Shown: positions 52,189-60,971, numbered from the stretch's first letter. The stretch is 64,000 nucleotides of DNA from Aneurinibacillus soli (GCF_002355375.1 NZ_AP017312.1:1195001-1259000), one strand, 5' to 3'. The notes: generated from the sequence alone by a model not told the origin. Numbers and translations: made by a program.

Positions 52189-52233
52189 CCACATATTTTG
52201 AAATAGTCAAATTATCTATTTCAAAATATGTGG
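52189..52233 (-). promoter_or_regulatory. Perfect 18-bp hairpin next to the SD of the Ig-like gene
   Basis: CCACATATTTTGAAATAG (52189-52206) and CTATTTCAAAATATGTGG (52216-52233) are perfect complements with a 9-nt loop. On the - strand the stem ends in the GG that begins the SD. It may control translation or serve as a binding site at DNA level. Confidence 0.7.
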
Positions 52234-52321
52234 GTTAACTTACTTAAGTTCGCAATAAATAGCTAGCAAGTCATAAAATTTTTTTACTATACTGCCCGTT
52301 GATTAAATAAGGAAAGTGGTG

Positions 52322-52833
52322 AAAAAATAGGCTCATCCCGAGGAACCGTACAGGCACGGACTGGGCGCGGCGTTCATACCCTGAGATAAGGTGAAAAACA
52401 TCTCGGAGGTGACGCCATGTCAAGCTTGTTCGCAATGCTGACTATGTTTTTCAAAGACATGATGATGTTCGTGTCGTACATTAAGAACAATGCGTTTCCG
52501 CAACCGCTCAGTGAAGCGGAGGAAAATCGGTATCTGGACTTGATGGCAGAGGGAGATAAGTATGCGCGGAATATGCTGATTGAGCACAACTTACGTTTAG
52601 TAGCGCATATAACAAAGACATTGTGAACACAAACAGATGTAAAAATAGTTCAGCAAGCATCGTGATTTCGGCAAGTTTTCACCTGAGGCGGCTGAGTAGA
52701 AATAATGAGAAAGTGATTGTCGAGCAGCCAGATCAGCGATTGAGCTTGGGGTAAGAAAATGATATAGGTTTTTAAAACCAATGTGTTAATAGAAATGGAC
52801 AAGCTTGTTGATGAATAAGCTTGTCCATTTTTA
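52322..52833 (+). repeat. sigK-derived repeat unit, copy 3 (full length)
   Basis: Same order as copy 1. The terminal hairpin has changed on both arms: AAATGGACAAGCTT (52793-52806) with AAGCTTGTCCATTT (52817-52830). The two AAAGACAT 8-mers that bound the deletion of copy 0 are at 52453 and 52614. Confidence 0.9.
52417..52626 (+). pseudogene. Truncated sigma-K (N-terminal ~66 residues), copy 3
   Basis: 69 codons, differing from copy 1 at only a few residues (A for V at 26, T for M near the end). The frame stops at HITKTL. SD and start are intact. Confidence 0.82.
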
Positions 52834-52841
52834 TTACATGT

Positions 52842-53510
52842 TTACTTGCTAATCCGATAATCAGGATTGCTTTGTGTCCAGCCTCCGTTAGTATTAACAG
52901 ATGAATCTCCATCACCATCAACCCATATTTCTGTGCCGTCGGGTAAGGTTCTCCAATGAGGAGAAACGTGATGTTCATTTGGGTTTTCAAGTAATTGGAC
53001 ATCTGTGTTTTCTACAATTGGAACTTCATGACCTTCAGCAGGATCAATTTCTGCAGCGGAAACCACTCCGTCTGCCCCATCAACCAAATCTACTACGCCA
53101 ACAGCAAATATACCAACGGCAGCTACTTTGGCTAGGTTTTTTCCAGCCTCTACTGCTGCATCCGTATCTCCATCTATTAAATTTTCGATTGCATTTATAC
53201 TTGTTTCAGCAACGTGAACCAAGCCTTTTCCAACATTAGATACCGTATCAGCAGCGGTATCTAATATCTCATCGAACCCATTTTCAACTTGCCGTTCGTT
53301 GGAGGTTACCACTCCTTCGATAACATCCACTGCTCCATTGGCAATATTTCCAACAATCTCGCCTGTTTTTGATGTCGCATGGTATACTCCCGTTCCCACT
53401 TCTTTTATGAAATCACTGTTGGTAGCTTCTCCTACTAATTCAATCGCTCCACCAACTACACCACCTACAATTTCTCCTGCCCCTGAGAATAAACTTTTTA
53501 AAAATCCCAC
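52842..53510 (-). CDS. Gly/Ala/Val-rich amphipathic protein with conserved DGDGD C-terminal module
   Basis: 222 residues. The N-terminal ~150 residues are rich in Gly, Ala, Val and Asp with repeated GEIVGG / GEIVGN-type patterns and no signal peptide. An apolar helix (NLAKVAAVGIFAVGVVDLV) follows. The last ~45 residues form a separate module: HHVSPHWRTLPDGTEIWVDG then DGDSSVNTNGGW and SNPDYR. The acidic DGDGD may bind calcium. The start is GTG after AGGAGG. I know no named family; export by a special route, or a structural/toxin role, are both possible. Confidence 0.7.
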   Translation of the reverse strand: MGFLKSLFSGAGEIVGGVVGGAIELVGEATNSDFIKEVGTGVYHATSKTGEIVGNIANGAVDVIEGVVTSNERQVENGFDEILDTAADTVSNVGKGLVHVAETSINAIENLIDGDTDAAVEAGKNLAKVAAVGIFAVGVVDLVDGADGVVSAAEIDPAEGHEVPIVENTDVQLLENPNEHHVSPHWRTLPDGTEIWVDGDGDSSVNTNGGWTQSNPDYRISK

Positions 53511-53668
53511 GCTTGTACCTCCTACTTCCTAGTAAAATACTAGTAGTAATTCGTTTTATTAATAGTAATTCCTTCCTAAGCGGGGATTTATGGTAAAATT
53601 AAGGGTGGGAAATAGCTTTTTATATTTCAATTTAGCAAGTCTGCAAGCAAATTTTTGGAGGAACAACT

Positions 53669-54604
53669 GTGAAGAAGTTATCTTTTATTGAATTAGCTCG
53701 AAAGATACTAACTGAAGCAGGATTCCCTATGACTACAGAAGAGATATGGGAATATGCCCAGAAAAATGGATTGGATTTACTTGTCGGAAGTAAAGGTAAA
53801 ACACCATGGGCTACATTAGGCGCCCGGATATATGTCGAACTGCGTGATAATTCTAAAACCGATTTTGTTAAAATCGATTCCAGACCGAAGAAATTCTTTT
53901 TACGTCATTTAATAAATAAAGCAGATCTCGAGCAAATCGCCGAATTTGAAAAAGAGAAAGTGGAGGAACCCTCATTAACACGTTTTCATGAACGGGACTT
54001 GCACCCGTTTTTAAGTTATTTTGCGGATTCCTATCTCCAAGTGCATACGAAAACGATTTATCATGAACGCTCTTCTAGAAAGTCGTATGCCCAATGGCTA
54101 CATCCCGATATAGTGGGCGTGCGATTTCCAATTGAAGAGTGGGAAGCAGAAGTACTGGATTTTGGAATGGCTCTCGGGAGTTCGCTGATTAAGCTGTATT
54201 CATTCGAACTAAAAAAAGAGCTTACTTTTTCAAATCTGAGAGAGAGCTTTTTTCAAACAGTATCAAATTCCTCCTGGGCAAATGAAGGATATCTCGTCGC
54301 ATCAAAGTTGTCCAGGGACGAGGAATTTATGAACGAACTCAAAAGGCTTTCTTCAGCATTTGGTATTGGAATCATTCAGCTTGATATTGAAGATCCTGAT
54401 GCTGCTGAGATCATATTTCCTGCGCGCTTTACATCAGATTTGGATTGGGAAACCATTAACAAAATTTCTAAGGAAAATCCCGACTTTATGGATTTTCTCA
54501 AGCGGGTAAAAAATGATATTTCTAGCAAAGAGGTTCGAAAAGAAAAGTATGATCGAATTTTTCAATCAGAAAAGCTTATTCAAACTATACGCACAAAAAA
54601 ATAA
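53669..54604 (+). CDS. HARE-HTH domain protein (COG2958-like)
   Basis: 311 residues. The N-terminal ~75 residues form a HARE-HTH domain (SFIELARKILTEAGFPMTTE, then WATLGARIYVELRD), a DNA-binding or DNA-modification-sensing fold fused to restriction enzymes, RNA polymerase delta and chromatin proteins. The rest matches the general plan of COG2958 proteins (LHPFLSYFADSYLQVHTKTI, HPDIVGVRFP), a restriction-endonuclease-like nuclease superfamily relative; WEAEVLDFG and FELKKEL supply possible acidic/Lys catalytic residues. The start is GTG after GGAGGAA. Likely linked to DNA surveillance, by inference. Confidence 0.75.
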   Translation: MKKLSFIELARKILTEAGFPMTTEEIWEYAQKNGLDLLVGSKGKTPWATLGARIYVELRDNSKTDFVKIDSRPKKFFLRHLINKADLEQIAEFEKEKVEEPSLTRFHERDLHPFLSYFADSYLQVHTKTIYHERSSRKSYAQWLHPDIVGVRFPIEEWEAEVLDFGMALGSSLIKLYSFELKKELTFSNLRESFFQTVSNSSWANEGYLVASKLSRDEEFMNELKRLSSAFGIGIIQLDIEDPDAAEIIFPARFTSDLDWETINKISKENPDFMDFLKRVKNDISSKEVRKEKYDRIFQSEKLIQTIRTKK

Positions 54605-54627
54605 AATGGCGAGGGAATCAAAGTCGG

Positions 54628-54741
54628 ATGGAAAATCCTCAGGTTGTACATATTGAGATTGACGATATTACGTCTGGGAAAGTAAATATCTTTTCGTTTT
54701 ATCATAATGTTCCATCTCATTTGATATCTGTTTTTTTGTAA
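54628..54741 (+). other. Short open frame, possible gene remnant
   Basis: A 37-codon frame (ENPQVVHIEIDDITSGKVNI...) with natural amino-acid composition but no SD. The frame is open upstream into the stop of the HARE-HTH gene. It looks like the tail of a lost gene. Confidence 0.3.
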
Positions 54742-54826
54742 TTATAGAGTCCTGTATTAAAAAGGAGAGTGTTGCTTTAAATTTACTAACAAAAAATGAA
54801 AAAAAGAGCTATTGGAGATGTTTTAA

Positions 54827-56074
54827 ATGAAGAAAAGTAATAGTTATAAGGCTACAGTGGTATTAGGTATATCATTTTTTGGACTTTTATTATCTTACCC
54901 ATTTAAAGATAGCTTTACTGGAGGTTTTTTTACTAGTCTATGTAGCGCTGCTATGGTTGGCGGTATTGCGGACTGGTTTGGTGTTACAGCTTTATTTCGA
55001 AAGCCCCTAGGTATTTCTTTTCGAACAGAGATTATTCCAAGGAATCGAGAGAAAATTTTTAATGAAATGGCAAACATGGTACAAAATGAGTTTCTAACAA
55101 AGGAGCGGTTAAAAAGTAAAGTAGAAGAATATGATATTGCTGATTTATTAATTCGTTATTTAAAAGAGCATGGTGGAAAGCAGGACATGAAAGAGGTATT
55201 AGACAAGGTTGTTCAAAACCTCCTAGATGAAATTCATCCTCAAGAAATGGGTGTTTTTATCGAAAAATTAATCAAGGATGGTGTAGAAAAAGCACAGGTT
55301 TCCCCAATAGTTGTTAAAGTCATTGCATGGTCAATTGAACATGGATATGATGATCTAATTATCGATTTTACCTGTAAAGAATTAATCAGAATTATCAAGC
55401 GCAAAGAGGTTCATGATGAACTTACAATGTTTATTAAACGTGTTAGAAGTGAGTACGAGAAGCATAGTGTAGTCCGTACTTTGACAGATAAGATTCTGTT
55501 GGACTGGTTTTTATCTTTGTCGCCAGCTAATATAGCACAACTACTTCAAGATAAGGGGTGCAATCTCCTTGAGGATAAACATGTACTGAGAAAGGAAATA
55601 CGAATTTATATTGAGAACTGGCTTAAGAAGTTGAAGGAAGATAAAAACACACAAGATAAAATTGAAAAACTGAAAGTGGAAATCGTAAAGAAAATTTCTA
55701 TCCATGAACAACTTGCCCAAGTTATCAAGACATATAAAGAAGTAGCTGCTACTCATTCTGAAGGGGTTTTTTACTTAATCAAGGATATAAATCAAGAAGT
55801 AAATAATCTAATAACCCGGTTTGAGGATAATGTTGAAAGAAGGAATCAACTTAACAGTAAAGTGCAGCAGAAAGTAATTCAGTGGATTGATAAAGAACAT
55901 GGGTATATCGGAAAAATGGTAAATGAAAGTTTAAACCATTTTACCAACGCAATGCTGATCGAGTTTATAGAATCTAAAGTAGGAAATGACTTGCAGATGA
56001 TTCGTATCAATGGTTCTATTGTTGGTGGATTAGTAGGCGCTTTTATTTTTGTAATAACATTCTGGTTTGTATAG
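54827..56074 (+). CDS. DUF445 membrane protein (first of two)
   Basis: 415 residues. N-terminal helix (ATVVLGISFFGLLLSYPF), then the family signature GGIADWFGVTALFRKPLGIS, repeated helical domains of the YheB/DUF445 type, and a C-terminal hydrophobic helix preceded by RINGSIVGGLVGAFIF. Both ends thus lie in the membrane with a large helical domain between. Function unknown in the family. A tandem paralogue starts two bases after its stop. Confidence 0.9.
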   Translation: MKKSNSYKATVVLGISFFGLLLSYPFKDSFTGGFFTSLCSAAMVGGIADWFGVTALFRKPLGISFRTEIIPRNREKIFNEMANMVQNEFLTKERLKSKVEEYDIADLLIRYLKEHGGKQDMKEVLDKVVQNLLDEIHPQEMGVFIEKLIKDGVEKAQVSPIVVKVIAWSIEHGYDDLIIDFTCKELIRIIKRKEVHDELTMFIKRVRSEYEKHSVVRTLTDKILLDWFLSLSPANIAQLLQDKGCNLLEDKHVLRKEIRIYIENWLKKLKEDKNTQDKIEKLKVEIVKKISIHEQLAQVIKTYKEVAATHSEGVFYLIKDINQEVNNLITRFEDNVERRNQLNSKVQQKVIQWIDKEHGYIGKMVNESLNHFTNAMLIEFIESKVGNDLQMIRINGSIVGGLVGAFIFVITFWFV

Positions 56075-56076
56075 AG

Positions 56077-57438
56077 GTGGGGGAGTTGAAGAATCGTAGG
56101 AGAGCTAATGTTGTTCTTACGTTTTTGTTTATCGCATTTGTTATAGCTCTGGTATTGAATCACTTTGTTTTTCATAATTCTATGCTTTTAAAAGCAACAC
56201 TTTTTGTACTTGAAGCGGCACTTGTTGGCGGGATTGCTGACTGGTTTGCAGTAACAGCACTTTTTAGAAAACCATTAGGATTCCCAGTTCATACAGAACT
56301 TATTCCAAAAAGTCGGGACAAGCTAATTGATTCCGTTACAAAAATGGTGACGGATGATTTACTAAGTCCGACGGCTATTAAAAAGAAATTTGACAATATA
56401 CACTTTGTTGATTGGTTTATTGAGTTGATAGAAGAACCAAATGCTAAACGATACCTAGGAAACTTTGTTGTAGAGCACAGTGTATCTTTTCTGAAGAAAT
56501 TAGACTATGAGCAAGTGTCAAAAGAGATAGAGGATTTTATAAAGAATAAAGCAGAGGACATAGATATTGTTCAGCAAGTAAAAGTTTTTTTTAAGCGGTT
56601 TTTGCATGGTGACAAAGGTGATGAACGAACTTCCAACTTCATTGATAACATCATTTCACTTTTAGAAAAGCCAGAAATTCAAATATGGATGAAGAAGGAG
56701 CTAGAAGGTTTAAAACAAGAAAAAGTTGGTAATGCTAATAGTTTCATAAGGAGAGTAGTAGGAAAAACTATAATAAAGTTTGTTGAAAAAGTGGATGGCT
56801 TAAACACAGGCTCGGCTGCTCAGCTATTATGTGAAGAACTTATTTCTTTGTTAGTTAAGATGAAAGATCCCGACGATCCTTTAAGAAGGCAATTTAAAAT
56901 GGTGTTTTATGAAACGGTAGGGAGACTCGAGAAGCAAGGAAAGTTCACGGATGAAGTAAATAATTGGAAAAACGAAATCGTTAAGCAGGTTAAATTACAG
57001 GGGACTTTAGAAGAAGCAATTAAAGCTGTAGTGGAAAGCATTAGCACTCCGTTACGCAAGCAGGAAGAAGGAAGAGATACAGATGTAACTCTCTCCTTGG
57101 CAGGTGAATGGATTGCAAAACAAATTATCGAATATCTTTATAATTTTAAGAAAAGCCAAGAACAGAAGGAGTGGGTAGAAAAACATCTCAAGTCTGTAAT
57201 ATATCGTGTGATTGATACGGAATATCATATTGTAGGAAGAATTGTGCGGGAGGCATTAGAAGCTTTGTCTAAAGAAGAATTGAACAAGTTTGTCGAGGAT
57301 AAAGCTGGCGAAGACTTGCAGTGGATTCGTATCAATGGCTCAATTGTTGGAGGAGTTGCAGGGATGCTACTATTTTTATTTTTGCAGTTTCTCTATGAGC
57401 CGTTCGTAGTTCCTGTTATTAGATCGTGGGTCTACTGA
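56077..57438 (+). CDS. DUF445 membrane protein (second of two)
   Basis: 453 residues, the same plan as the first gene: GGIADWFAVTALFRKPLGFP near residue 50 and RINGSIVGGVAGMLLFLFL near the C-terminus. GTG 56077 fills the frame, but TTG 56086 sits better behind GAGGTGG. The two DUF445 proteins share about the same length and probably act together, perhaps as a hetero-oligomer. A terminator follows. Confidence 0.9.
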   Translation: MGELKNRRRANVVLTFLFIAFVIALVLNHFVFHNSMLLKATLFVLEAALVGGIADWFAVTALFRKPLGFPVHTELIPKSRDKLIDSVTKMVTDDLLSPTAIKKKFDNIHFVDWFIELIEEPNAKRYLGNFVVEHSVSFLKKLDYEQVSKEIEDFIKNKAEDIDIVQQVKVFFKRFLHGDKGDERTSNFIDNIISLLEKPEIQIWMKKELEGLKQEKVGNANSFIRRVVGKTIIKFVEKVDGLNTGSAAQLLCEELISLLVKMKDPDDPLRRQFKMVFYETVGRLEKQGKFTDEVNNWKNEIVKQVKLQGTLEEAIKAVVESISTPLRKQEEGRDTDVTLSLAGEWIAKQIIEYLYNFKKSQEQKEWVEKHLKSVIYRVIDTEYHIVGRIVREALEALSKEELNKFVEDKAGEDLQWIRINGSIVGGVAGMLLFLFLQFLYEPFVVPVIRSWVY

Positions 57439-57449
57439 AAATAAAGAAA

Positions 57450-57479
57450 GGCAGAGATGAAAGGTCTCTGTCTTTTTTT
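57450..57479 (+). terminator. Terminator after the DUF445 pair
   Basis: GCAGAGA pairs with TCTCTGT around TGAAAGG and is followed by seven T. The remaining ~320 bp before the next gene hold an 8-bp perfect hairpin (ATGGAAGA/TCTTCCAT, 57547-57570), an ACA repeat run and no credible ORF. Confidence 0.8.
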
Positions 57480-57801
57480 ATTTTCCCTTTATTGAAGAAA
57501 ACTGCCCGTTAGCCATTCATTCTGCTGTCGAAGTGCCATAGATAATGGAAGATGTACCATTCTTCCATGGTAGTTGAATAAGAAAAACAACAACAACAAC
57601 AGGATTTAACAGAGCCTTGTTTTAAAAAAATCTACGTTTCCAATAAGATACATACACAAAGGAGGACCCCCCCAATTTTTTAAAAAACTGTTTACAAACT
57701 AATAAGTTATGACTCAGTTTTAAAAAAATGCATATATCGAAGAAATTTCACATATCCATGAGATATATCAAAAATGAAGAATGAAGCGGAGGAAAAGGAA
57801 T

Positions 57802-58386
57802 ATGACTTTTTTAAATCAGGTAGTTAACGATTTTCAACGCAAACAATTCACGAAGGTTCAAATGAATGAACTAATGTTCTATGCACAGTTTCGGAACGAC
57901 CCCAAAAAACTCTGCCACTTAATCGGGAGGGCAATCGCATCCAATGGAAAAACGCAGTCCCATCAGAAACGCATCAAGCGAGAAACCAAAGACAATCTGG
58001 AACAACATTTGCTGACCATCTACCCTCTAATACCTTCCTTAAAGGATTTTGATGAACTAAGGGAACTCATTACTATAAAGGGCATTGGAGATTTGACGGT
58101 GTACGATACGGCTGATCGGATTGGATATGCTTTTGGACTTCATCCAGAGAAGGTGTATATCCATCGGGGAGCCAAAACCGGAGCGAAAAATCTATTGGGG
58201 CGTAAAGCGGTGCGAGGACGTAAGTTTCTGTATATACACGAATTGCCAGTAGAATTTCAAAACCTTACGCCAAGGGAAGCGGAAAATTGTTTGTGCATCT
58301 ACAAGGACTCTTTCCTAACCGGGAAACTACCAAAGCCGAAGAAATCCTGCAATGGTAAACTGCCTAAAGTGAAGGAAGCATGTTAA
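57802..58386 (+). CDS. HhH-motif protein of unknown function
   Basis: 194 residues. The centre carries a helix-hairpin-helix: ELITIKGIGDLTVYDTADRI, as in DNA glycosylases and nucleases, followed by GYAFGLHPEKVYIHRGAKTG. No catalytic residue set is obvious. The C-terminal end is basic with repeated LPKPKKSC / LPKVKEAC. ATG 57802 is chosen after GGAGGAAAAGGA; an upstream start at 57781 lacks a site. A DNA-binding role is likely. Confidence 0.7.
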   Translation: MTFLNQVVNDFQRKQFTKVQMNELMFYAQFRNDPKKLCHLIGRAIASNGKTQSHQKRIKRETKDNLEQHLLTIYPLIPSLKDFDELRELITIKGIGDLTVYDTADRIGYAFGLHPEKVYIHRGAKTGAKNLLGRKAVRGRKFLYIHELPVEFQNLTPREAENCLCIYKDSFLTGKLPKPKKSCNGKLPKVKEAC

Positions 58387-58502
58387 AAAGGTTTGGAGTT
58401 TTCTCTAACGCGTTCTCTTCAGGGGGGAGTTTCATTAAAAAACAAATAAAATCTCCCCAATTTCAGCACTGAAAATCACAGACAAAATAGTTAATTTTCA
58501 TC

Positions 58503-58533
58503 AAAAAAGAACATCGATTTCGATGTTCTTTTT
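58503..58533 (+). terminator. Terminator downstream of the HhH gene
   Basis: AAGAACATCG (58507-58516) pairs perfectly with CGATGTTCTT (58521-58530), with A-run and T-run on the two sides. Confidence 0.85.
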
Positions 58534-58535
58534 AA

Positions 58536-58688
58536 CTTTTGTCTCGGTTAACTTTTAATGTTGATATTTCACCAAAAGAAAAAAGTCAACTAGCTGTTCT
58601 TTATGAGACTATTGGAGATATGAAGGGTGTTGTTCATTGGAAAAAGAAGAGAGATGAGATAGAGAGATCACTGCAAAATCTTTGTTGA
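58536..58688 (+). pseudogene. 3-prime remnant of an unknown gene
   Basis: A frame without start codon or SD reads LTFNVDISPKEKSQLAVLYE...KKKRDEIERSLQNLC then stop. The composition is that of a normal helical protein C-terminus. The 5-prime part is gone; a terminator precedes it. Confidence 0.45.
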
Positions 58689-58755
58689 GTTTTCATTATT
58701 AAAAAAACTAAAGTGATTGGATGGTATGGTTAAGGACTGATAGGATGGATATTGT

Positions 58756-59248
58756 AAAAAATAGGATTTTCCCATAGGACCGTACAGGCACGGAGTGGGT
58801 ACGGCGTTCATACCTTGAAATAAGGTGAAAGACATCTCGGGGGTGAAGCTATGTCAAGCTTGTTCGCAATGCTGACTATGTTTTCCAAAGACAAGATGAT
58901 GTTCGTGTCGTACATTAAGAACAATGCGTTTCCGCAGCCATTAAGTGAGGCAGAGGAGAATCGGTACCTGGATTTGATGGCAGAGGGAGATAAGTATGCG
59001 CGGAATATGCTGATTGAGCACAATTTACGTTTAGTCTCGCATGTAACAAAGACATTGTGAACAATACATGATATCAAAATGGTTCAGCAAACATTGTGAT
59101 TTCGGCGAGTTTCCGCTTGAAGCGGCTGAGCAGAAATAATGAGAAGGTGATTGTTGAGCAGCCAGATTGGTGATTGAGCCTGGGATAAGAACATGTATGT
59201 TGAAAAAGGACAAGCCTGCTGGAAGAAGATTCTCGGCAGGCTCATTTT
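58756..59248 (+). repeat. sigK-derived repeat unit, copy 4 (full length, most diverged)
   Basis: Same parts in the same order (GTACAGGCACGGAGTGGG, GTTCATACC, SD CGGGGGTGA, sigK fragment, FRLKRLSRNNEKVIVEQP). The hairpin AGCCTGC (59213-59219)/GCAGGCT (59236-59242) closes the unit. Confidence 0.9.
58851..59060 (+). pseudogene. Truncated sigma-K (N-terminal ~66 residues), copy 4
   Basis: 69 codons with S for F at 12, K for M at 15, and SHVTKTL at the end. It stops at the same codon as copy 3. Confidence 0.82.
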
Positions 59249-59320
59249 ATTATTGCTTATGTTTCGTATAAATACTGGTTGTAGTCATTGAATGTGTGAC
59301 TATGTCTAGAACTTTCTTTT

Positions 59321-59797
59321 TTATCTATCCCAGGGAACAAAATCACCTTTTTTACACTTGAAGCGAACGAGTTCTTTACAAACTACCCACATTATCCCTT
59401 CATCTTCTTGAAGAATTTCACCGAAGATGCGGGATATGTATCTTGAATAATCATCCAACCAGTATGCTTTAGGGTGTCTTGCTTTAAATTCGTCGTGTGT
59501 ATAAATCTTACGCTCTTCTGAACTGTAGGCTTTAATTAGATCTGTCCATTCTTCTCTATCATAAATATGGCAACGTCCAATTATTTTATCGGAATTTGGT
59601 CCAGAGTAACCGCGACTGGGAGTTACACAAAACTTTTCTGATTTCCTGTATTTAAAGCCAAGCCTTCCATCTTTGGTGTCGGGTAAATGGATGTAGGTCA
59701 CAACTCTTTCGATGGGTGTGTTAAATTCGATACAGTATCCGCAAACACCGATTTTATTCACTTCTCGTATTTGATCGCATAGTTTGCACTTCTTCAT
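59321..59797 (-). CDS. Small protein with N-terminal zinc knuckles
   Basis: 158 residues. Two CxxC pairs near the N-terminus (CKLC and CGYC, 13 residues apart) form a probable zinc ribbon. The rest is mixed alpha/beta with many aromatic and charged residues (YDREEWTDLIKAYSSEERKI) and ends CKKGDFVPWDR. I do not recognise the family. It stands opposite copy 4 of the repeat and is flanked by intergenic DNA with no operon partner. Confidence 0.6.
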   Translation of the reverse strand: MKKCKLCDQIREVNKIGVCGYCIEFNTPIERVVTYIHLPDTKDGRLGFKYRKSEKFCVTPSRGYSGPNSDKIIGRCHIYDREEWTDLIKAYSSEERKIYTHDEFKARHPKAYWLDDYSRYISRIFGEILQEDEGIMWVVCKELVRFKCKKGDFVPWDR

Positions 59798-59939
59798 AGT
59801 TACCTCTCTTATTTTTATCCTAATGTTTCCATTTTACATTTGGATAGTAAAAAAGTACATAAATTCGTGTTAGCAGAATAAGAAAGGAGGCATTTCTCAT
59901 TGTTGAGGGAGTACCCTTTGTTAGTAGAAGAAGGTTTTC

Positions 59940-60428
59940 TCATCGGGTTCGCTCAGATTTTAAAGAGGAGATCAAAAAGAATGGGATAAATAAAATAAAC
60001 AGCATAACAATGAGTAGGGTAAGGGATAAAAGAAGTAATTTTCCCCCATTATAGAAGAAAATTAAAGCCATAGTAACCATGATACTTAACAAGATCCACT
60101 TTATCACCACATCCTGACGTTGAGGTGTATTATCTTGAATTTGTTGATATAAAAGCCTACATGCTGATCCTACGAAAAGAGTGGCAATTAACTGCAAAAT
60201 ACTTGGTAGCTCTATATTCCAAAAGATATCGTAATTCATTTGATAAATATCGTATTTTTCCTGTGTCATTTCTTTTATGATGCTCGTCAATACGGAAGAA
60301 GCATGTGAAGATGCTTCATGTAATAATTGTATAAATGTTAAATGGTTGATAGGAGTAGAAAGAATTTTCCCCCAAATGGCGAACCCAAAGCCTATTGACG
60401 CTAACAAATAAGGTAAAAGTAAAAACAT
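59940..60428 (-). CDS. Small membrane protein with four predicted helices
   Basis: 162 residues. Helices near 1-20 (FLLLPYLLASIGFGFAIWG), 72-90 (LQLIATLFVGSACRLLY), 104-123 (WILLSIMVTMALIFFY) and 128-150 (LLLLSLTLLIVMLFILFIPF). A helical loop of about 45 polar residues lies between the first two. ATG 60428 is chosen because AAGGAG precedes it; the frame extends 28 codons further upstream. No family recognised. Confidence 0.6.
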   Translation of the reverse strand: MFLLLPYLLASIGFGFAIWGKILSTPINHLTFIQLLHEASSHASSVLTSIIKEMTQEKYDIYQMNYDIFWNIELPSILQLIATLFVGSACRLLYQQIQDNTPQRQDVVIKWILLSIMVTMALIFFYNGGKLLLLSLTLLIVMLFILFIPFFLISSLKSERTR

Positions 60429-60659
60429 GATTAACCGTCTCCTTCCTTTTTCTTGATTAATGAGTATGTGGAAATGCCTATTTATAGGACAATACTGTGT
60501 TTGCTTTTTCAATAAATAATCTGATTGAGTAGTAATACATTATTGTATCTAAACATTTTTACCTTTGTATGATTACAGAGCTAATCGTATAAGAGTTGAT
60601 GGTAAAATACCCTACTTTTTAGGTTTTATTATTTGTCCTAGATGCAGATATTTTTACAT

Positions 60660-60870
60660 ATTTATAATCAGGAGGTGAATCAGCGAGAGTTATTCTGAAG
60701 GTAAAAGAGCTATTATGAGTATAGTTTTTATTTACAATTACTGGTTTTGTAATGATTTTTTGTACTGGAAATGTCTATGCGAACAACGTTGGATATGAGT
60801 ATTTATGATGTGATTTCATCTATTTTAAAATTTGATCTTCTAGAGGATAAAAGAGTCGAGATTTTTTGAA
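60660..60870 (+). other. Remnants of decayed coding sequence in a 540-bp gene-free stretch
   Basis: Frame pieces look like a former secreted protein: FLFTITGFVMIFCTGNVYAN resembles a signal peptide with an AxA-like end, broken by frameshifts. It is followed by SIYDVISSILKFDLLEDKRV (ATG 60795, 24 codons). An AGGAGGTGA at about 60671 leads only to a seven-codon frame. Nothing else is visible between 60429 and 60971. Confidence 0.35.
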
Positions 60871-60971
60871 ACATGTTTTTCTAGTCGTCTTTTACGATAG
60901 CATGGGGGAGTTTTCTTATTTATATCTCTATTTAGTCAGAGAAAAGATACTAAGTTAAAGGAGAACATTTA

